From positions 178,448,382 to 178,512,381 of the forward strand of contig JARDYH010000003.1 of assembly GCA_029215795.1 (NCBI GenBank): a stretch of DNA of 64,000 nucleotides, written 5' to 3'. This stretch comes from Anniella stebbinsi. Taxonomy: Eukaryota > Chordata > Lepidosauria > Squamata > Anniellidae. The position numbers were made by a program, and so were the translations under genes. The notes under the pieces were generated by a model that saw nothing but the letters and a program-made list of their open reading frames with translations, was not told the DNA's origin and searched no databases. How positions within the stretch are numbered: the first letter of the stretch is position 1; every line of letters begins with the position of its first letter. This document shows positions 43,753 through 53,316 of this stretch, piece by piece.

Positions 43753-43828
43753 TGGGGAAACCTGGGGTTGAGGGGGGGTAAATGGGGGTTATGTGTGGGG
43801 GGAGGGGGAGGGAAGGAGGGGGTAAGGG
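43753..43828 (+). other. G-rich inter-ORF spacer with quadruplex potential
   Basis: At least five runs of four or more guanines occur within 76 nt between L1 ORF1 and ORF2. Several loops are under 8 nt. The pattern meets a loose G-quadruplex rule on the sense strand. Confidence 0.75.
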
Positions 43829-43852
43829 TGTTACACTAGGAGACCTACAAAG

Positions 43853-44560
43853 AAAATTGATATTGGAGATACGGAAAATAAAGTAAGATTGATAATGTTA
43901 AATGTTAATGGGCTGGGTAGTGTTGTTAAAAGAAAGAGGATTGAAGGGATGCTGAATATAATATTTTGACAAGAAACACACCAAATGAAAGATGGCATAA
44001 ATGAGCTTAAAATGCAGAATGTTGGGAGTATATGAGAAAACATATGGGACTTCTAAAGGAAGAGGAGTTGCGATAATAATTTCTAAAAAATGTGCACTTA
44101 ATGCGGTTAAAGTGGAAAGGGATGTTTTGGGAAGATTTATTATTTTACACTGTTTCATGGGGGAAGAAAAATATGTATTGGTTAATGTTTATGCTCCAAA
44201 TGAAAAGAAATAGAATTTTATGATAAAGTGTTTAAAAATATGGGGAATGTAGAGAAAACAAATATTGTAATGGCCAGAGACTTTAATATGGTGATGGATA
44301 AAATGAAAGATAAAGATACTATAAAAGGTATTGGGAAAACGGGCTTAGCTAAGGTAATGGAAGAAAGAGAATTGAAGGATGTATGGAGAATAGTAAAAGG
44401 GGAGGAAAAGAAATATACCTTCTATTCACCAAAACATAAGAATTTTTCCAGGATTGAGTATATATTTGTTTCAAAGAACATGATTTCTAAGATTTGGACT
44501 GTGAAATAGGAATAATTAAGGTCTCAGACCATGCATTAATGAGCATGGATGTTAAAACAA
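43853..44560 (+). pseudogene. L1 ORF2 endonuclease remnant
   Basis: APE-type endonuclease motifs appear in order across three frames: MLNVNGLG (43896-43920 area), QETHQMKDG, GRGVAIII, LVNVYAPNEKK, ARDFNMVMD (the expected GDFN has Ala-Arg), FSRIEYIFVSK and SDHALMSMD. In-frame stops and at least three frameshifts disable it. No domain segment is missing. Confidence 0.85.
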
Positions 44561-45091
44561 AGAAAGATTACAGGGAAGCAAAAAGGTGGAGATTAGATAC
44601 TAAAATTTTAAATTATAAAAATATTGTGGAAAAAATGAAAAGGGAAATACAGACTATATGGGAAATAAATGAAATGGGTAAATTCGCAGGGGATAGTATG
44701 GGACATGATGAAAGCAGTAGTAAGAGGGATATGTATTAGAGAATCGTGTAAATTAAAAAGACAACAAGAAGCACATAGTAAAAAAGATTGAAGAGGAGAT
44801 TAAGGAATTAGAGGAACAATTTAGAATAAATAAGGATAAGCATATATATGTGCAACTCCAAGCAAAAAAGAAAGAATTTGAGGAAAAGGATATAGAGAGA
44901 GTCCAAAAATAATTAATATATTTGAAAATTAATTTCTTTGAATATAGCAATAAAAATTCTAAAATGCTGGCAAGGTCCACGCAATCAAAGAAGGAAAGAA
45001 ATATAATAGGGATAATCAAAGATAAAACTGGGAAAAGTTGCAATTTAATGAAAGATAAATTAAAGATATTTGAAGATTTTTTTACCAGAAA

Positions 45092-45436
45092 TTGTATACA
45101 TCAGAAGCGGGCCCACAGGCAAGGATAATGGAATATGTAGAGAAGAATTGGAAGATAAGATTACAAGGTAAGGATAGGGATTATATGGAAGCATTAGTGA
45201 CTGAAAAAGAAATAGAGGGAATTATTGATAAATTAAAAGGAGGGAAATCTCCAGGAGTGGATGGGCTGGGGACGGAATATTATAAAATATTTAAAGAGCT
45301 GTTAGTACCGAAAATGAAAACACTGTATAATAAGATAATAAAGGGAGAGAAGACCCCGCCATCGTGGGAATATTCGTTGATAATATTAATCCCGAAACCA
45401 GATAAAAAATATCATAGAAATTTGGGGAAAGTATAA
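45092..45436 (+). pseudogene. L1 ORF2 reverse transcriptase, N-terminal part only
   Basis: The 114-codon frame includes EIEGIIDKLKGGKSPGVDGL, EYYKIFKELLVP, and PPSWEYSLIILIPKPDK. These are the fingers-region landmarks before the palm in L1. The catalytic aspartate motif FxDD is absent: the frame ends at a deletion junction and is followed by a duplicated copy of its own last part. Confidence 0.88.
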
Positions 45437-45597
45437 AATATTATAAGATATTTAAAGAGCTGTTAGTACCGAAAATGAAAACACTGTATAATAAGATAAT
45501 AAAGGGAGAGAAGACCCCGCCATCGTGGGAATATTCGTTGATAATATTAATCCCGAAACCAGATAAAAAATATCATAGAAATTTGGGGAAAGTATAA
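45276..45597 (+). repeat. 161-bp tandem duplication inside L1 ORF2
   Basis: The segment 45276-45436 is repeated almost exactly at 45437-45597. 'gttagtaccgaaaatgaaaa' begins at 45301 and again at 45462. The units differ at very few positions, so the duplication is younger than the L1 or arose during its reverse transcription. Confidence 0.95.
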
Positions 45598-45939
45598 AAA
45601 CAAATTAATACCAGGAATTTCTCTAACCCCAGTCGTGTTATTGGAGAACTTCCCAGGTAACTTGAGAAGAGAATTGGAAGGACTACTGAGGGAAAAAAAA
45701 TAATTAAAGTGAAAGATTGGCTCAGGAGATTGGTTAAGAAAAAGCAAATTGAAGAAATTTTAAGAGGACAAAAAAAATTACGGTTTAAGTGTATACAATT
45801 GGAACAGTGGACACAGAAATGGAAAAGGAAAAATAAGGACTGTAGAAAGGAAACAAGATTTTAAAAATTAATTGAGTCAAGACAGAAGGAGGGGGAAAAT
45901 AAAAGTAAAAAAGGTATTATAAGTGAAATATATAACATA

Positions 45940-46608
45940 TTGTTAGAGGAGGGAGAGCAACAAGAAATTTTGAAAACATTTTGGGAAGAAGATTTAAAAA
46001 AACAAATTACTGAGGTTAACTGGGGGAAGATATGGGAACTAAGAACCTTAAAGCTGTTGTCAATTAGGATAATAGAAAATAATTATAAAATGATTTGGAG
46101 ATGGTATCTCACTCCCATAAGATTACATCAGATAGATAAGAAAGTTTCAATGCTATGCTGGAGGGGTTGTCAGGAAGCGGGGACATATTTCCATATGTGG
46201 TGGACTTGTGAGTATGTACAAAAAATTTGGAAAAGAGTTTTTAAAGAAATAAGTGAAATACTGGGTAAGAAAGTGGAAGCAAGTCCAAATTTAGCTTTAC
46301 TGTCGATGTTTGATAAAGAATATGGGAATAAAAATACAAGAGAATTGATAAACAACCTCCTGACAGCGGCGAGATTAATGATAGCTAAGAATTGGAAAAT
46401 ACAAGAGAATTATATTATAGAAGAATGGTATAAAGGGGTGTGGGATATTGCAAATAATGATAGACTAACATGTAAACTTAAAGTTAGGATGGGATTATCA
46501 AAAAAGAATGATTTTGAAAGTATTTATAGAATACGTTTCAGTAAAGGGGAGAGGTTGTACACCTTCAAAAGAATCGTGGCAATTTTGGAAAAAGGTATAA
46601 TATATTAG
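45940..46608 (+). pseudogene. L1 ORF2 C-terminal domain with Cys/His motif
   Basis: A 222-codon open frame covers the ORF2 C-terminus. MIWRWYLTPIRL is followed by MLCWRGCQEAGTYFHMWWTC, which carries the conserved C-x3-C-x7-H-x4-C arrangement of L1. YVQKIW follows. Homology continues upstream in the same region (VKDWLRRLVKKKQIEEIL and LRFKCIQLEQW, 45700-45830), with stops. All four metal-binding-type residues are intact. The preceding palm and thumb are deleted. Confidence 0.88.
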
Positions 46609-47026
46609 AGCATGAAGGTCTCAAGGGTAGGGGAGCATGGGGGGATGTTAAGGTTTTGTTTATGCATTATGTTTATTTTATATTATTATATGTTGAAATA
46701 TTAAATAATTTTTTTTAAAAAAATACCTCTATAAGAGAGGAGCGCAAATCGGGGGTTGAGGCGCTTTATTTGTCCGATTATGCGCATTATCGAATGCGCG
46801 TTAAATAGCGAGTTTTAATTCTCTGCAGCCGTTAAAGTGCATTTTGACCAATAAACAAACGATTCTCCACATTTTAGCCACTTTAAAGCGCATTTCATAC
46901 TGCCGGTTATGTGCTTCACCGCATGTCATTTACAGGATTTAGACTTAAATGCAATTGTGAGAAGATGCGCATAATCGGACAACCAGGCGCCAAACCAAAT
47001 TCTTGTAGAGGGGCCTTGTATGAACT

Positions 47027-47610
47027 TTGGCAAACCTTTTCACTTTTAGTTTCTCCCACACTGGATCTTTTTTTTAATCTTAAGTATTTCCAATCTTTAT
47101 GAAGAAAATGGCAATATTTTGGTCACTTCTTAGCATAATCCAATCCTAAACAAAATTCTTACCCATGTTCACTGTCCAAATCCAATTCATAGAGCTTATC
47201 TCAGCATGGAAAGGACCATGACATTCCTGCCTGCATGTAGCTGTTAAAGCTGAAGAGCCTGTCAGGAAAAAGAGGTGGTGACCCTAAGTCAGGACCACAA
47301 AGATGGCTGAATACACAGGGATCCAAATTGACTTTTAAGAGAATGGATGGATGAGTTTGGTTTCTCCCACATTCAGATTTTTAAAATCTCAAGTTATTCC
47401 CATCCAATTTATGAAGGAATTTGTGAATTTTGGTAAACTCATATCAAAAGAAACAAACCAAACCACATTCTCACCCATCCCTAGTATGAATGAAGCCACC
47501 TCCCTCCAGTGGTTTTCATTTTAGAGTTGTCCTAGTTCAACAGTGAGTGAGGCCTTTTCTTGTTTTATGAAATGAGATATCTACTCTGTCTCTTTGTCAA
47601 ATGCACAAAC
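47027..47610. other. Unclassified sequence
   Basis: Related phrases ('tttggtttctcccacattcag', 47357-47377, and 'tagtttctcccacactggat', 47048-47067) hint at a diverged local duplication. No gene was found. Confidence 0.3.
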
Positions 47611-48735
47611 ATTTTATTTATTTATTTATTTATAAATTTTATATGCTGCTCCATATCTGAAACAGATTCCAGAGTGGTGAACATAAGAATTAAACCAATA
47701 AATGATACAAAAATTAAAAGTCCATTAAAATTATACTTAAAAAAAACAGGTTTCCGATAGAAGCTGTGACTGATCAGTTAAGGAATGCTTCCTGGAATAA
47801 AGCTGTTTTCAGGAGATGCTGAAATCAGCACAGCACTGGCACCTGCCTGACCTCTAGGGGCAGGGAGTTCCACAGAAAGGGAGCCACTAGGCTGACCATA
47901 TGAAAAGGAGGACAGGGCTCATGTAACTTTAACAGTTGTAGAGAAAAGGGAATTTCAGCCAGTGTCATTTGTATGCAATTAGTTCCTGGTGATATTCCCT
48001 CTTCATCACAACAGTTAAAGGTGCAGGCACTATACTAGAGTGACCATATACAAAAGAAGGCAGGGCCCCTGCAACTTTAACTGTTGTGATGAAGAGGGAA
48101 TTTCACCAGGTATGAATTGCATACAAATGACACTGGCTGAAATTCCCTTTTCTCTACAACTGTTAAAGCTACATGAGCCCTGTCCTCCTTTTCATATGGT
48201 CAGCCTAGGAGCCACCATGCTGAAGGCTCTTTTCCAGGTGGACTCCAGTCGGGCCATAGGTCATGTGAAACCACCAGGGACATGTCCTCTGACAACCTCA
48301 GTGATTGGACAGGTTGGAAAGGGGAAAGATGCTCTCTCAGGTATCCTACTCCCAAGTTATTTAGGGCTTTGTACACTAGTACCAAAACCTTAAACCAGGC
48401 CTGGTAGCAAATAGGCAGCCAGTACAGTTCCTCAGCAAAGCACGCTGAAAAGGCGCAGCTCTGAACAACAGTCAAGCTGCTGCATTTTGCATAAGCTCCA
48501 GCTTCCAGAGCAGCCTTAAGGGCTACCTCACAGAGAGCTCATTGCAGTAACCCAATGATTACTGCAATGAGTACTAATGCCTGTAGCACTGTGGCCAAGC
48601 TAATCTTGTCCAGAAGAGGCTGTAGTTGGTGAACCAGCCAGAGCTACTAAAAGGCAGTCTGAGCTGCCATGGCCGCTTGGGCCTCCAGCAACAGTGATGG
48701 CTCTAGGAGTAGCTCCAAGCCTGATTTGATAACAT
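47611..48735 (-). mobile_element. L2-type LINE 3' half split by a MITE
   Basis: The 3' tail is TTTA-rich on the plus strand (47611-47634). On the minus strand the C-terminus reads KRAFSMVAPFLWNSLPLEVRQ, FQHLLKTALFQEAF, matching the LINE at 33 kb. Upstream a YWLPICYQAWFKVLVLVYKALN stretch and further degraded sequence reach about 48735. Removing 47888-48207 and one GGAGCCAC repairs the FSMVAPFLW frame. 5'-truncated and inactive. Confidence 0.85.
47888..48207. mobile_element. Inverted-dimer MITE, family D, copy 2
   Basis: TAGGCTGACCATATG and CATATGGTCAGCCTA ends lie inside a perfect 8-bp duplication GGAGCCAC (47880-47887 and 48208-48215). Arms are as in copy 1 ('actttaacagttgtag', 'gaagagggaatttcacc'). 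The asymmetric loop, with an internal CTAGAGTGACCATATAC terminus (48032-48048), is reversed relative to copy 1. The segment from 48032 to 48207 looks like the ancestral monomer. Confidence 0.92.
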
Positions 48736-49436
48736 AAGAAGACTCCTGGTTGAGCAAACCAAGCGTCTGTCTAAAGCAGCATTTATACTGCAGGAACACT
48801 TTAAAGCTGGAGACTATGGCAACATCTCTACAGTCCCCCAGATGTCAGGGTGAAATAAACTCTGCTTGAGCCTGCCATTTTTTAGCCAATGCTAACACAA
48901 CGGACAGCACGTAAACAAGTGGCTGGACTTAACAGTTCACAATGACTGAAGGGCAGCTTTGCCTCAGACAATGAGACCTGTGCTCTGTATGCAGTTTTTC
49001 CCCCTGTTGACACTACTGTTTGTCTTCTGTGTCAGCAGCCTGCTTGTTCTTAGTGAGCCTCATATGAACTGTGGAAACAAGCAACAAGTGTTCTTCATCA
49101 GAAGACCTCTCCATTTATTGTGCCCTAAAAAACATTCTTAAAATCCAAGTGAGTCTCTCATGCAGCTATTCTCTTTTCCTGCTATTCTTACTTGCTGACA
49201 GGCTTTGTAAGTTTGTTTTCTATGGGAGAGTGGTATGGTAGCCATTAGGGGAGTGCAGAGCAGGTCTGCTGCTCCCTGAAATTCAGATCAGAGCTCCGAT
49301 GAGGAGAGTCTCCTCTCTAATTTTCAGAAGGGGGCCGTCTCCCTGCACCGTTGGTTTACTCATCGGAAAACTGCTCCATGCTATTATCGTCAATGGGAAT
49401 TAACAAAACTTTCACTGGTAAATCCAGTGGAATTTT
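48736..49436. other. Unclassified sequence
   Basis: No gene was found. The region near 49230-49430 ('taggggagtgcagagc') could be the left part of a DNA transposon, but no partner end was found. Confidence 0.3.
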
Positions 49437-49618
49437 AGAATGTTTTTAGGATGTTTTAGGATGTTTTAGGATGTTTTAATGCAGTTTTAATAATGAGTGT
49501 CATGTTTTAATCAGTTTTATGTATTTTATCATATTGTTGTTCCCCGCCTCGATCCAAACGGAGAGGCGGGTAAGAAATAAATTTTATTTTTATTATTATT
49601 ATTATATTATTATTTATA
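49437..49618 (+). mobile_element. L2 LINE 3' untranslated region with hairpin
   Basis: AT-rich sequence with repeated GGATGTTTTA is followed by CCCGCCTC, a 12-nt loop and GAGGCGGG (49548-49572), then an AT-rich tail. The hairpin and its position match the minus-strand LINE at 32765-32800. Only the tail was copied, the usual result of abortive reverse transcription. Confidence 0.8.
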
Positions 49619-49740
49619 GCTTCCTCATTTTTAAAGATAAAGAGATGAAACTTGGCACTCTGGTAGCTCTTAACTAGGGCTTTAGCCATGCCAAGTTTGA
49701 AGCAAATCCATTCATCCCTTGATTTTTAGGAATTTTGTAA
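49616..49740 (-). repeat. Interspersed repeat, family Y, copy 2
   Basis: Reverse complement of 394-505, directly abutting the L2 tail. Confidence 0.6.
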
Positions 49741-50553
49741 AATTGTATCCTTTAACTATCCCATGGGGCTCCCATGGTTAGGTTGTAGACCATATTCATA
49801 AGACTGTATTTGCTTTGGACTTTACCCACAACACTTCCTTACTTGATTGGCTAGGTTCAGAATGTCATGAGACTTAGCCAGAGTCTGACTCTGACAAACC
49901 CCATTTTAAAGGTGGGGTTTGGAACTCCCACCTTTAAAATGGGAGGTGAGTCTTTCAATCCTGAACTACCCCCCTTTTGCTTGGCTCAAAATTGAAGTGC
50001 TCATAGAAGAAGCCCCACACCTCCTGCCTGTCTCCCTCATCCTCTTGCCTCCCCTCCAAAGTCATCCCTACCATAGTGGTCATCCCTACCGCTTTTTCCT
50101 TACCCATCTTGGTGGGGTAATAGGAGCAGCAGTGGTAACATAAGTAGGGAAAGGAAGGTTGTAATATATATTTAACTGGTTTCCATATTTGTTTGTTTTT
50201 GTACAGTTAGAACTGAGCATGTCCCAGCTCTCTGCTCTGGGGTTATGGAGTTTCAAGATGGATGCCAAACTGTGAATCCCAGTTATTGTTTCACTTCGGT
50301 GGTTTAGGTGACTTATGTTCATTAGGTCTTTTCCCTTTCCTCCACCTCTGCAATCTCCCTTTATTTGGAACTAAGATACACTTGTCAAGTCCAACATTGA
50401 TTTCATTGGCCTTAAGCATACCTAACTCTTTATTGGAATTGTAGCTACTGAGTTCAAGCACACTACTAAATCTGCATAGTGTTTCAGATTTCGTAAGCAC
50501 TGACTTTTAAGGAATTGAACTGGCTTAAATCTAAGTACTTTGGCACAGATAGG
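49741..50553. other. Unclassified sequence
   Basis: No gene or repeat family recognised. A short inverted repeat of 'cccacctttaaaatggg' type lies at about 49896-49945. Confidence 0.35.
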
Positions 50554-50593
50554 TATTTATTTATTTATTTATTTATACATACATACATACATT
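50554..50593. repeat. (TATT)n(ACAT)n tract
   Basis: Tetranucleotide runs change unit midway. Confidence 0.93.
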
Positions 50594-51035
50594 TGTTTGC
50601 TTATTTAGTGTTATAACACAGTGCAGAGATTGTTAAAGTACAAATTGATCCTTTTTTAAGAATTCTCTAGCAAATGTTTAAAAACCAGACATTATTGAAT
50701 GACTCATTCAATATCAATCACTACTTTATTCAATCTTTGGTGTAAACATTTTTCATCAATCATTTGACAAATGCTTAAGCTCAATGATGATTAAAGTTGA
50801 TTTATATAGTAAAAAAAAGTTCTTCACTAAAACCAGCAGCATATACAATATGCATTATTTGTAGAACTATCACAAGAAAAATACATTTTGTACTGGAAGG
50901 CCAATATAGTGTAGCAGTGGTGCTATTAGGCTTTGATAGCAATACTATTTTAGTACCATGACCTTCCTCTAGGGAGCTCAACATGTTGTTTAGGCTCACA
51001 CAACCTCTGTGTAAGAAGCATTCAGCTGAGTGATA

Positions 51036-51293
51036 AGCCCTGTTCGGACATTCAAAATTGTGCAGTCTGAATGCATGTGGTGGTCATCATGACTGTGCCC
51101 ACTCTGTCTGTTTGATGGTATGCAGGACAGTGTTCTCAAACGTGCATACAGTGTCTATGTATGTGTACTTATATACAAGTAGGGCTCTATTCATACCTTC
51201 CACTACATTCATAGACTGTAGAGGCTGGGGGAAAGACCATTGGTGCAATCCCAACACATTTTCATTCTATGTGATTTTGATGTTCTGAACAGG
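51036..51293. mobile_element. MITE with GCCCTGTTC ends, copy 1
   Basis: GCCCTGTTCGGACATTCAAAA at the left (quoted in part) and TTTTGATGTTCTGAACAGGG at the right are inverted repeats. The copy at 55395-55732 has the same ends. Copies differ internally. The left boundary is approximate. Confidence 0.7.
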
Positions 51294-51859
51294 GAGTGAG
51301 CTACTTACCTATGGCTGTAGCAGAGCAGGATTCTGAACCAAAGTTTGACATTCATCCAATTTCATATCTTCTTCATATCACAGATGTAGTATGGTTATTG
51401 ACTCCTTTTTCCTGCTTTCTGTGGGTTAGATCCAGATTTAAGTTGGATCAAATGCTTTGGCAGAAATGGAATTCCCTGTCTCACCTTCCCATGGCAGCCC
51501 CTACTGTCTTCCTGAAAAGGCTACACAGAGAGTTGAAAAACACTGCTGAATGGGGAGGGGATTCCCAAAAATTGGCTGAATGAGCCTTGTCTCGTGGAAG
51601 GCAATCCTGGATCCAAGCCCAAATCAGATCACCTGAGATACTTTCAGAATGCAGTATCTTCTGTTCCAGATCTGGCTGATGCACTTTGAAAAATGGAATA
51701 GAGCAATGTATTATACGATCTCTCCTTTGAAGTTAGAAGAATGAAAACTCATTTTAAAAAAGCATTTTCATTACTACCTTACTAAAGCATTGTTTTTTTT
51801 AAAGGAATATAGAGATATTAGACAACATGACAATGTTTAAAACACACATCTAATTTAAG
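51294..51859. other. Unclassified sequence
   Basis: No family recognised. A 95-codon frame at 51296-51583 has no domain. Confidence 0.3.
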
Positions 51860-53316
51860 TTCTATTTTCATGCCTGAAGCTTTACAAGACCCCAAGGACA
51901 TGGTAGAACCATCTGAGGCCTGTTGTAATATACTTGCTAAGCACTTCCAGGATAAAATCTTTGGCATCCCCCAGGACTTAGACTCTAATGTTATAGCAGG
52001 TGAGTCTAGTGAGGTATCCAGAGCACAGATTTGTCCTATTTTCTTGGATGAGTTTCAGTTGGCACAGCTCGATGATGTGGACAAGGTGCTTGGATATGTT
52101 CGTGCAACCACCTCTTGCCCCTCTTGGCTTATAAAGGCTAGCAGGGATGGAACAGCCGCCTGGGCCAGGGAAGTGATTAATGCCTCTCTATGAGAGGGAG
52201 TGGTCCCAGACAGTCTGAAAGAGGCAGTAGTGAGACCACTCCTGAAGAAAGCATCCCTGGACCCAGAAAATCTTAATAACTATAGGCCGTTGGCAAACGT
52301 TCCATTCCTGGGCAAGGTCCTTGAGCAGGTGGTGGCTGGCCAGCTCCAGACACTCTTGGATGAGACTGATTATCTGGATCCATTTCAGTCGGGTTTCAGG
52401 CCTGGTTTTGGCACACCCTGTATGATGACCTATGTCGGGAGAAGGACAGGGAGAGTGTGACTCTGTTGATTCTCCTTGATCTCTCAGCGGCTTTCGATAC
52501 CATTGACCGTGGTATCCTTCTGGCACGACTGGCTGAGTTGGGAGAGGGAGCCAATGCATTGCAGTGGTTCTGCTCCTACTTGACAGGTTGGTTCCAGAAG
52601 GTAGTGCTTGGAGGACACTGCTCAGCCCCATGGATTCTCCAGTATGGGGTTCTGCAGGGGTCAGTCTTGTCCCCCATGCTGTTCAACATCTACATGAAAC
52701 CGTTGGGTGTGGTCATCCAGAGTTTTGGAGTGCGTTGTCATCAGTATGCTGATGACATGCAACTCTACTTCTCCTTTTCATCTTCATCAGGTGAGGCTGT
52801 GGATGTGTTGAACTGGTGCTTAGCTGCGACAATGGACTGGATGAGAGCTAATAAACTGAAACTCAATCCAGGCAAGACTGAGATGCTGTTAGTGGGGGGT
52901 TCCTCTGACCGGATGGAGGGTGTTCAACCTGTTCTGGATGGGGTTGCACTCCCCCTGAAGGAACAGGTTCATAGCTTGGGGATTCTCCTAGAACCATCTC
53001 TGTCATTTGAGGCTCAGGTGGCCTCAGTGGCATGGAGTGTCTTCTACCAACTTCGGCTGGTGGCCCAGCTACGCCCCTATCTGGACAGGGATAACCTGGC
53101 TTCAGTTGTCTATGCTCTGGTAACCTCCAAGTTAGATTACTGCAATGCGCTCTACGTGGGGCTGCCTTTGAAGATGGTTCGGAAGCTGCAGCTTGTGCAA
53201 AATGCAGCAGCCAGATTCGTAATAGGGACCAGAAGGTTCGAACATAGAAGACTGATGCTGGCCTGCTTGCATTGGCTGCCTGTATGTTTCCAAGCCCGAT
53301 TCAAGGTGCTGCTCCC
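51860..53316 (+). mobile_element. L2-type LINE fragment truncated at both ends
   Basis: Homology to the minus-strand LINE at 33 kb begins in the linker (51870-52193, containing NILAKHFQDKIFGIP and CPSWLIKA). It continues through the reverse transcriptase and stops abruptly after HWLPVCFQARFKVL. The C-terminus, 3' untranslated region and tail are missing. LINE copies usually lose their 5' end, so loss of the 3' end implies a later deletion or recombination. Confidence 0.88.
52200..53316 (+). pseudogene. L2 reverse transcriptase, frameshifted and 3'-truncated
   Basis: A first frame (52200-52460) has [18 protein letters not shown] and the [13 protein letters not shown] block. After a frameshift the second (52457-53316) carries [17 protein letters not shown] with the first catalytic Asp. 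GVLQGSVLSP follows, in which the usual Pro of VPQG is Leu, then HQYADDMQLYF with the catalytic pair. LNPGKTEML, DYCNALYVGLPL and HWLPV come next. The stop separating the linker frame lies near 52190. It differs clearly in sequence from the 33-kb copy, so it belongs to an older subfamily. Confidence 0.87.

Larger units (their letters stand above)
42243..46713 (+). mobile_element. L1 LINE lacking the reverse transcriptase palm
   Basis: A 17-bp target duplication TTTAAAAAAATACCTCT lies at 42226-42242 and 46714-46730. The nick site TT/AAAA fits L1 endonuclease preference. Order: 5' untranslated region (42243-42755), ORF1 (42756-43637), G-rich spacer, endonuclease remnants (about 43853-44560), linker, the first part of the reverse transcriptase (45092-45436), a local duplication, then the ORF2 C-terminus (45940-46608). 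At 4471 bp it is about 1.5 kb shorter than a typical L1. The missing part is the polymerase core. Confidence 0.93.
42182..47018. mobile_element. CpG-rich MITE, family K, copy 2, split by an L1
   Basis: The left piece (42182-42242) begins 'tggggtgcctctacaag'. The right piece (46731-47018) ends 'cttgtagaggggccttg'. Joined, they give about 350 bp, the length of copy 1 at 36147. The right piece carries the diagnostic 'atgcgcattatcgaatgcgc' core. Flanks GATGGACT (42174-42181) and TATGAACT (47019-47026) agree at 6 of 8 positions, suggesting a hAT-type insertion. Confidence 0.8.
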
